Shown one piece after another: positions 9,812 to 16,628 of a DNA stretch of 19,222 nt. Made by a program: the position numbers and the translations under genes. The stretch is taken from assembly GCA_946803715.1 (NCBI GenBank), contig CAMPET010000065.1, positions 49,948-69,169 on the forward strand. Reading direction: 5' to 3'. This DNA comes from Beroe ovata. Taxonomy: Eukaryota > Ctenophora > Nuda > Beroida > Beroidae. Numbering within the stretch: position 1 is the stretch's first letter; the number at the start of each line of letters is the position of its first letter. A model generated the notes under the pieces. It worked only from the letters and a program-made list of their open reading frames with translations, made no database searches and had not been told where the DNA came from.

Positions 9812-12187
9812 ATGAGTTCTGAAATTTCCAAGGATCTGGAAATCCTGCGGCTTAGAGATGACATTGAGCAAGCTGGGAAAGAAATAAAGCATTTGCAGAA
9901 TGTAATTGATAATTTGGTGAGTGACCAGTCTAGCCATAATGAGTCAATCAGCCGGATGAGTATTGAAAATAATGCTCTTAGACTTGAAAGAGATGATTTG
10001 AAAGGTGTCATCAAGCTTGCTGATGATGGTATAGCTGATTTAAATACTCACTGGAAAGAAAAGTTCTTCACATGGAGAGAGACCGAAATGCAGCTTTTGG
10101 AAGAGATTGAAAAGCTAAAAGAGGGGTCAGATGAATTGAAAGAAAAATATGAATTGAAGTTTAAAAAGCAACATTTGGAAAACACGAAGTTGGCTGCATT
10201 GGTAGAAGATTGTCAAGAGGAAAATTGCAAGCTGCTGGTATCTTTAGAGAAATCAGAAGAAGAATTGAAGCTTATATCAAACAAGCTTTCCGATGAATCC
10301 AGGAGAAATTTACAAAACCTGTTCATTTCTCGTGAAAATGACTTATTGACTGAAAAAGTGAAAGTACTTGAAAATAAAGTTGACTCTTTTTATGAGGAAT
10401 CAATCCGTCAAAACAGTGCCTCAGTTTCTGTGGCTGAGAAAGATGAAAAAAATCGAAGTCCCTCTACTGTCAACAACTATATCAATCAATTAAAGAGTCT
10501 AACAGAAAAACTCCTTGCCAAAGAAGCTGAAGTAAAAGATCTTCAAGAAGAGATGAACCGTTTGTCTTGCATAAATGAGTCACAGAATTGTAAGCTAAAG
10601 CAACTCCGGAAACTAGTTACTAATGCAAATGAAACAATTGATAAGTACTCCTCTGAGATCAGGAAGGAAAAGGAAAAGTTAGTAAGTGCAAATTCTAATG
10701 TAGATGGTTTGAATCAAAAAATTTTTTCTTTAGAAAGCACTATCAAAGAACTTAAGAATGAGATGCAATTAAAATGTGGTCTTCTGGCAGAGAAGGATGT
10801 GAAGTTTGAGCATTTCAAAAGCAGTTTCAATGATATGAAAGACTCTTCTGAGCAATTAAAAGCTGAAATCACAGCTTATAAAAATGAATTTATCCTGTTA
10901 CAGGATGAGAGAAATTGCTTAAAAGAGGAATTGAATACATTGGTTGCAAAGTATACGTCTACAAAGCAGATTTCTGATGAAGTCTCTCTTCAAAATAAGA
11001 AACTGCTTGAAGAACTGGAATGCTGCAATAACAAAGTCACTTCAATAAATGAGAAGTATCAGCTGTCTATGGTAAAAAATGCAGATGTCGATGATATACT
11101 TGAGGAGTACAAACAAAACATTTTCAACCTGGAAATTGCATTGGCTGAGAATAGACTAGGCCTTGACGCCCTAACTGAAGAAAACGCTTTATTAAAGTCT
11201 GATAATAAATGCCTTATTGAAAATGAGCTTCTCAATAAGGAGGTCATTGCTAACAAGAACAAATGTATTGATATGCTTCAAGACGATATCAAGTCTCTTG
11301 ATGAAAGGAATTCCAAGAAGATCCAAGGCTTGGAGCAGCATCTAACTGAAAAGACAACTGAGTTTGAGGAATATAAAAAGTTTAGAGGTCATGAAAGGAG
11401 TGTGAGGGACAATAAATTGCACAAAGAATTAGAATGGGTGTCGGAGAAAGATGAAAGTTGTATGATAACTGACTCTCACGAAGTAAACTCTCCAAAAGAA
11501 AGTAAGAAGCTTATGGAAGAGATTCATAGATTGGAAAAAGATATTTGCTGCAAAGATAAAAAGCTGTCCTTTGCCCAAGCTGAATTGTCTAAGCAAGCTA
11601 CTGAAATTGTAAACCACCAATGCCAAATAGACAGATTAACTGCTAAATATACTGCAATGAAGCAAAAACTGAATAAGCCTGCGAATAATTTGCTGACAAA
11701 AGATATCAGTAATCTCAATGAGAAAATTTCTGCACTGAGTGAACAGTTAGTTGCCAAAGAAAGTGAGCTTAATGAGCTCAGGATATCAGAGTCAAATATC
11801 AAACAGAGGGAACAATCTCTTTGCGAACTCTCAGAGCTTGTGAATATTTTGCAGCAAGAGTTGGATATGAAACATACTCAAATTAGTAAAGAAGTCGAGT
11901 TCTATAAGAGTCGACTAATGGAATATGAAAAAAGACCTTCAACTGTTAATAAGAGCATTAACACTTCACTGCCAGAAGAAAAGTCTGGAGATGATTCTCT
12001 TTCCTCAAAAAATGGCAAAGATGTAGACTTGCAGGACTTGGAAATTGTCATGAACAATTTGAAGAGTACATATCAAAATGATTTGAATGCGCTCCATCAA
12101 TCTTTCAAGGAGAAAATCACTCAGATGGATAGAGGGGTAGATGATGGGGTCAGTGAGCTCCAGTGGATCAATCTCATGAATACATGA
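9812..12187 (+). CDS. Long intronless coiled-coil protein, family not recognised
   Basis: An uninterrupted frame of 791 residues, rich in Glu, Lys, Leu, Ser and Asn. It shows heptad-like runs over almost its whole length, with breaks around 205-215 (SPSTVNNYINQ) and near 715-735 (RPSTVNKSINTS...). The two breaks share an S/R-P-S-T-V-N-x-x-I-N motif. No signal peptide, membrane segment, motor head, GRIP domain or zinc site is visible. The composition suits a cytoskeletal, centrosomal or Golgi-tether rod, but nothing assigns one. Translation ends in a short non-heptad tail, ELQWINLMNT. An acceptor-like TTTCATAG ends about 25 nt before the ATG, so a 5' UTR intron or trans-splicing is possible. 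The lack of introns matches its neighbour PCID2 and contrasts with the genes on either side of the pair. Coding status is secure; function is unknown. Confidence 0.88.
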   Translation: MSSEISKDLEILRLRDDIEQAGKEIKHLQNVIDNLVSDQSSHNESISRMSIENNALRLERDDLKGVIKLADDGIADLNTHWKEKFFTWRETEMQLLEEIEKLKEGSDELKEKYELKFKKQHLENTKLAALVEDCQEENCKLLVSLEKSEEELKLISNKLSDESRRNLQNLFISRENDLLTEKVKVLENKVDSFYEESIRQNSASVSVAEKDEKNRSPSTVNNYINQLKSLTEKLLAKEAEVKDLQEEMNRLSCINESQNCKLKQLRKLVTNANETIDKYSSEIRKEKEKLVSANSNVDGLNQKIFSLESTIKELKNEMQLKCGLLAEKDVKFEHFKSSFNDMKDSSEQLKAEITAYKNEFILLQDERNCLKEELNTLVAKYTSTKQISDEVSLQNKKLLEELECCNNKVTSINEKYQLSMVKNADVDDILEEYKQNIFNLEIALAENRLGLDALTEENALLKSDNKCLIENELLNKEVIANKNKCIDMLQDDIKSLDERNSKKIQGLEQHLTEKTTEFEEYKKFRGHERSVRDNKLHKELEWVSEKDESCMITDSHEVNSPKESKKLMEEIHRLEKDICCKDKKLSFAQAELSKQATEIVNHQCQIDRLTAKYTAMKQKLNKPANNLLTKDISNLNEKISALSEQLVAKESELNELRISESNIKQREQSLCELSELVNILQQELDMKHTQISKEVEFYKSRLMEYEKRPSTVNKSINTSLPEEKSGDDSLSSKNGKDVDLQDLEIVMNNLKSTYQNDLNALHQSFKEKITQMDRGVDDGVSELQWINLMNT

Positions 12188-12688
12188 GAAACCAATTTAG
12201 TATTTGCCTTGCTCACCATACCAAGGATCAAAATATATTCTAACTAATTTTATTGTCGATATGTCAGAATTATGCACTCTCTGTAATTTTATAACACATC
12301 TTAGCTTTGTATTGATTTATCGTATATATTTGGAATAATTTTTTGAATATGATTGACCAATTATGTCTTTATTTGATACTGTATCAGAAATTATGAAAGT
12401 TTTATTATATGACGTATATTTTATCTTACATGGAACTTACTTTCCCGTGATCAAATGAAGAATATTCAGCATTTATATTTATTAGTAACAGTACCTACCT
12501 AACTTAGTAGGTACATAACAGTACTAAGTACCTAGAGTATCGACCTAACTAATTATTTATCTTTTGGTCCCGTTTTGGTTTTTTTGTGATGAGTTACGTG
12601 TAAATCTAAGGAATGAAATTTTGGTAATAAAGACTAACAATCGACTAACTACATGATCAAGACTTGATTTAATTTCCGATCTGCAGCA
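12188..12688. other. Coiled-coil gene 3' UTR and Asterix 5' region
   Basis: AT-rich spacer. The first AATAAA after the coiled-coil stop is at 12626-12631, only 58 nt before the next start codon. A hairpin is formed by GTACCTAC (12491-12498) and GTAGGTAC (12507-12514), flanked by two TAACAGTAC direct repeats. An acceptor-like sequence CCGATCTGCAG ends two bases before the Asterix ATG. Confidence 0.55.
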
Positions 12689-13086
12689 ATGGTCCCAGCG
12701 CCCTCCAGTAGTGACCTGAGGAGGCGGGACAGAATAGTTCGGTACAAGCCGTATGTCCCTAAGGAGGGCGAGGACCCAATGGCTGAGTACATGAACCTGC
12801 TTGCCATGTTATTCAGCATGTGCGGACTTATGATGCGCTTCAAGTGGGCTGCATGGGCTGCTGTAAGTTTATCGATATTAGATCTGTTTAAACTCATTTT
12901 TCAAATGATTGTATCCAAATGATGAAATCTATTCGACAGGTGTATTGTGCATTCATTGGATTCTCCAATTCAAGAAGTTCAGAAGATACGAAGCAGATAT
13001 TCAGCAGTTTTATGTTGTCCATATCAAGTGTAGTGATGAGTTATTTACAGTCTCCAACACCAATGGCGGTCAGCTACTTTTCTTAA
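12689..13086 (+). CDS. WDR83OS: PAT complex subunit Asterix (WDR83OS)
   Basis: Two exons, 12689-12862 and 12940-13086, flank a 77-nt GTAAGT...ACAG phase-0 intron and encode 106 residues, the same length as human WDR83OS. Diagnostic matches are RYKP near residue 18, [20 protein letters not shown] (about 34-53), then across the junction [20 protein letters not shown], followed by DTKQ and a second hydrophobic block [18 protein letters not shown]. Asterix is a small ER multipass protein that pairs with CCDC47 in the PAT complex. The complex shields polar transmembrane helices during membrane-protein biogenesis. The N-terminus is cytosolic and charged, with two to three hydrophobic segments. The last residues (AVSYFS) differ from the human TPPW end. 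The start ATG is the only one compatible with the family N-terminus. Confidence 0.95.
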
Positions 13087-13604
13087 TTTTAATGCACTTA
13101 TAAATTGACCTGTTAAACTGAAGAAAATGTCAGAACTTCAAAATAACTGATAATGTAATTGTCTTTTTGCTTTTATTATAGAGAATGGTATTCTTGGGGA
13201 GGGGTTCCAAATTTATATGATTGCGTGACTGCGTTTCTGTATTTTTATTGGTTGTATCCAATATCCATGTTTTTATAGGTCAATAGTGACTAATAACATT
13301 TGGGACCCATCCCAAAGAATAGCATTCTCTATTAATGTTCCGTATTGGTTGAAAACAAGTTTGCTTATTAACATTGACCAATTGACAATAAAGGTGATAT
13401 TGAATCCGAATACAAATAAGAACATGTGATTGTGCTGCTATTCAGATTATTTACTGTGCTATGTGGTATTCAGTTGATCCATTTAAACTTCCCATATTTC
13501 TTCTAGATTTGTCTTATATATAATATCATCATCATAGATATCTAGGTATGGACACTTAATAAGTCGCGCATTCTCGTCATTAACACCCAAGGACAACAGT
13601 AACC
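13087..13604. other. Asterix 3' region and phosducin-like 5' region
   Basis: It holds the inverted-repeat element at 13180-13330 and an AATAAA at 13387-13392 that may end the Asterix transcript, placing the small element within its 3' UTR. The remainder to 13604 is AT-rich with no further feature. Confidence 0.5.
13180..13330. mobile_element. 151-bp MITE-like inverted-repeat element
   Basis: Terminal inverted repeats of 33 bp at 13180-13212 and 13298-13330 match at 29/33 positions when one is reverse-complemented. The outer ends begin AGAGAATGGTATTCTTGGGG on the left and AGAGAATGCTATTCTTTGGG on the right. There is no coding capacity and no clear target-site duplication. The single transcript could fold into a long hairpin. 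Confidence 0.65.
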
Positions 13605-14790
13605 ATGGCGACTATGGAAGACAGGCTCCTTGGGGAGAAACTCCATTACTACTGCAGCAGTGATGAAAGCGACATAGAAGAGGAAGATGATGGGAAAGTG
13701 GAGGAGGAGGAGGAGTTCAGTGTTGACAAGTCTAGACAGGCTCGTCTGGATGAGATTCAGAAGAGAGACACGGCTTACATGAGCGTGAGTTATATCCCGC
13801 TGCTTTCAACCCCATCAGTGATATTAAGGATTTATACTTGCTATATGGCTGTCTATTTCAGGGTCCAAGACAGCATAACACTGGCATTAAGGGTGTGAAG
13901 GAGGATGCAAGAGCTTACCAATACTACATCTTACAGAAAGAGCAGGAGAGGTTGGATGAGTTGGCAAAAACTGCCGCGCGTTTTTGCCTAGATGGTAAGT
14001 AACTGTTCTGAGTTATTAATGCTTTAGTGTGAATACTGAAGATTGGACATGGAATTAGATAAATTGATGAACTATTTTAGAGAAGCCTAAGTCGGATGAT
14101 GAGCTCGATTTTGGTTCTGATGATGAGTTTATGGCTGCTTATCGCTCTAAAAGAATGCTTGAGATGAAAGAGAAGGCGAATCCCTCATTTGGAAGGATCT
14201 TTGAGCTCTCTGATAAGGATTTCTGTGAAGTGATCGATGGTGCTCATCCTAATACTGATGTGGTTGTATACGTCTATGAGGAACATTTGCCAGCTTGTAG
14301 GAGGTAAGATATTATACAGCTTTAAAAACCCCTGTTTTCTTAGTACCAAGTTTTTAGTAAGGAGTCGAAATAAGAAACCGCATTACCTTCTGTACCTTTC
14401 ATTGACATTTGACTTAGATTGTTTGTTGTTGCATTTCGAGAATATGATGCCGCTTTTGTCAGGTATAAAGAGTCACTATCAAGGATTGCTACAGAATTCC
14501 CGAGGTGTATGATTTGTCATATTAGGGCAAGCAAAGCACACATGAGTGCGAACTTCATACAGAAAGGCCTCCCGTGTTTCATCAAATACAAGTAAGACAC
14601 GTGCGCTCTCTCCTTGATCCTTCTTCAATTTGTCCAAAATGACATCAATATCAATATTATATTCATATATATCAGGGCTGGTGAAGTCAGGAAAACATGG
14701 GTTAATATCCGAGATTTCATTGGTGACGACGCGGAATACGATGTGTTGGTAGAGGGACTTCAAGATAATGGGATTCTACCCTATGAGTGA
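13605..14790 (+). CDS. PDCL: Phosducin-like protein (PhLP1-type)
   Basis: Five exons (13605-13784, 13862-13994, 14081-14303, 14463-14591, 14676-14790) join to 259 residues; all introns are GT-AG, 77-159 nt. The N-terminus MATMEDRLLGEKLHYYCSSD parallels human PDCL. An acidic stretch follows. HNTGIKGVKEDARAYQ matches the TGPKGVINDWR Gβγ-binding helix of phosducin/PhLP1, which separates it from PDCL2/PDCL3. The C-terminal thioredoxin-like domain runs from about FGRIFELSDKDF to the end, closing with WVNIRDFIGDDAEYD and LQDNGILPYE. Family role: co-chaperone with the CCT chaperonin for Gβγ assembly in the cytosol. At 259 residues it is shorter than human PDCL (about 301), mainly in the linker and C-tail; phosducin itself is about 246. 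A minus-strand open frame over exons 4-5 is a shadow. Confidence 0.92.
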
Positions 14791-15398
14791 CTTTTTAGGA
14801 CCGGGAACAAATGAAGTCAAGTTTTGATGAGTGTGGCCCAACACGTAGAACCTAAAATGAATGATAAACATCATGAACAATCCGTTACATGAAAACCTAC
14901 CTACTGAAGCGTATAGTATAGTAGCTTCGTTTAGCAATTGTCTTATCTTGTGACTGTGCCGATTTTATTTACCTACCCAGCGATATGGGAATACTGACTT
15001 ATTCTATGTGATAGGTTAACACCTCGTACCTGAGGTCTACTTCCTTTCGTACCGTCATGGAGTAGATCTATACTTTATCTGTGTATCTGACAATCAGCTG
15101 AATTGTTGTTTCGGGCGGTCGAAATCTCTGTTATTTTGTTAGCCTATGTTTGCATATTCCATTCATTGTATTGTAGAATACAATGATTGTTGTAAAACCA
15201 TTACCATTAAGTATTTATAATTAAGAATTGATTTTGCTTGATGATTGATGATTATTTTACTATTTGAAATTGATATCTCAACTTACAGGATAATGATGTT
15301 TGATGTATGCTTTTTGATTCAAATTCTTTCTTTTGGATAGGTAAGTTGTCTCGATCTTGATCTTCTTAGCGTTGATAACTCCTACCGTTTCATGAAGT
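14791..15398. other. Spacer with a perfect 10-bp hairpin
   Basis: AT-rich intergenic or UTR sequence. TCATTGTATT (15163-15172) and AATACAATGA (15177-15186) form a perfect stem with a GTAG loop. I saw no AATAAA or ATTAAA here, so the end of the phosducin-like transcript is undefined. Splice-like signals (GGATAG|GTAAGT near 15340, TTCTTAG near 15370) precede the next start codon and may mark a 5' UTR intron. Confidence 0.55.
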
Positions 15399-16355
15399 AT
15401 GTACGGTTATCCTCAAGCACCACAAGGCTACCAACCCTCAGTTGAAGACAACAGCTACCCAATGTACTATGGGGAAAGCTACTCAGGAGGTATGCAACAA
15501 GGCTACTCCAATACACAGTACCAGTCCCAGCCTCATCAGCCTGACAGTATGGGCTACACTACCTATGGAAGTTATGCATACAATCAAAGTGATCCACAAA
15601 ATACAAGTTATAGCCAGGATACAGCGCAGACCCAATACTATGATCAAAGAAAGACTGGGAAGGTGAGCAATTCATATTTTGATTACGGAGTAAACCAAGT
15701 GTCTTTTCAGAATAATCTTCCCATACAGCCTCCTATGCCTCCTCCACATACTCAAAATGGATATTGTTATCCTACTAACGGTACTATTGGTGAAAGTGAG
15801 CTAAAAACCGCTGGTATGAACATGAACTCCAGTTACCATTCTCCTGTAGTTGGACAAGGAAGGGGGAAGAGAAAGAGATCTTTAGGCTCGAGAAATTTCG
15901 ATAAAGACTTGAGTCATCAAAGATATCAGCATATAACCAATACAGAAAGGAATAAGCGCAGGGCGTCTGTTGGTGACGTCGGAAACCCTTACCAAACTGC
16001 TGATACTGACAATGATGCTCGTCCTAGAGTCAACATCGTTAAAACTGCTATTGGTTATCAAATAGTAAAGGACGGAAACATCAATAATCAGGACACTCAG
16101 AGTTCCCTGACGAACGTGAACCCAGTAACCTATGTAACGTATCAATCTTTGCATTCTACCAATCACCGCAATGCCAAGAGGCAAAAGCCAGAAGCATCCA
16201 AAAGGAGCAAATTTTCTCTTGTTAAAACGAATCAAGGATATCAAGTGTTAACCCAGAATTACGAAACTAACCAAAACATTCGCCTAGAGGGTGGCAAGGA
16301 AACATTTATGGTTGATGGAGAAACTTACGAAGTGCATGATGATTTGTTTGATTAA
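15399..16355 (+). CDS. Tyr/Gln-rich, basic, prion-like protein (read-through form)
   Basis: An open frame of 318 residues. Residues 1-88 are low complexity, rich in Tyr, Gln, Ser, Gly and Asn (YGYPQ, SYSGG, YSQD), resembling the N-termini of FET and ZFR-type RNA-binding proteins. Residues 89-318 hold a proline patch (110-116), basic clusters usable as nuclear signals (GKRKRS 156-161, NKRRAS 185-190, KRQK and SKRSK 260-271), and an imperfect internal repeat: IVKTAIGYQIV at 213-223 and LVKTNQGYQVL at 274-284. The C-terminus is acidic. Poly(A) signal AATAAA lies at 16414-16419. A consensus-like donor AAG|GTGAGC sits at 15663 on a codon boundary and allows splicing into the zinc-finger exons instead. 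An acceptor-like TTTTCAG at 15710 would even allow in-frame removal of 48 nt. No family was recognised beyond composition. Confidence 0.7.
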   Translation: MYGYPQAPQGYQPSVEDNSYPMYYGESYSGGMQQGYSNTQYQSQPHQPDSMGYTTYGSYAYNQSDPQNTSYSQDTAQTQYYDQRKTGKVSNSYFDYGVNQVSFQNNLPIQPPMPPPHTQNGYCYPTNGTIGESELKTAGMNMNSSYHSPVVGQGRGKRKRSLGSRNFDKDLSHQRYQHITNTERNKRRASVGDVGNPYQTADTDNDARPRVNIVKTAIGYQIVKDGNINNQDTQSSLTNVNPVTYVTYQSLHSTNHRNAKRQKPEASKRSKFSLVKTNQGYQVLTQNYETNQNIRLEGGKETFMVDGETYEVHDDLFD

Positions 16356-16413
16356 TAATCCTCGCTGTTCAGTTTTTCCTGTCCAGTTTCTGTTTCCATG
16401 TTAATTCTTTTTT

Positions 16414-16419
16414 AATAAA
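16414..16419 (+). other. Poly(A) signal after the 318-residue frame
   Basis: AATAAA 59 nt past the stop at 16353-16355. It supports a transcript ending here, either as a separate gene or as an alternative terminal exon of the zinc-finger gene. A second AATAAA (16593-16598) lies just before the next exon's acceptor. Confidence 0.6.
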
Positions 16420-16628
16420 TAACCAGTTAGAGTTCTTTCAACGTTGCTATGATAGTATCTAAGTATGATTCGGGATACCCATAGATTATATTCCCAATTC
16501 AGTGCACAAGCTAGTTTTAGTTTTCTAATGAGTGTTTATATTATCTGTCAGTTAGACATTCACAGTTTCTGATTAGATATCAAGGAATTTCTAATAAATT
16601 CATACTGTACTAGAACAATGATTTTCAG

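Noticed and set aside
14479-14763. 94-codon minus-strand frame
   Set aside because: Antisense shadow of phosducin-like exons 4 and 5 and their intron.
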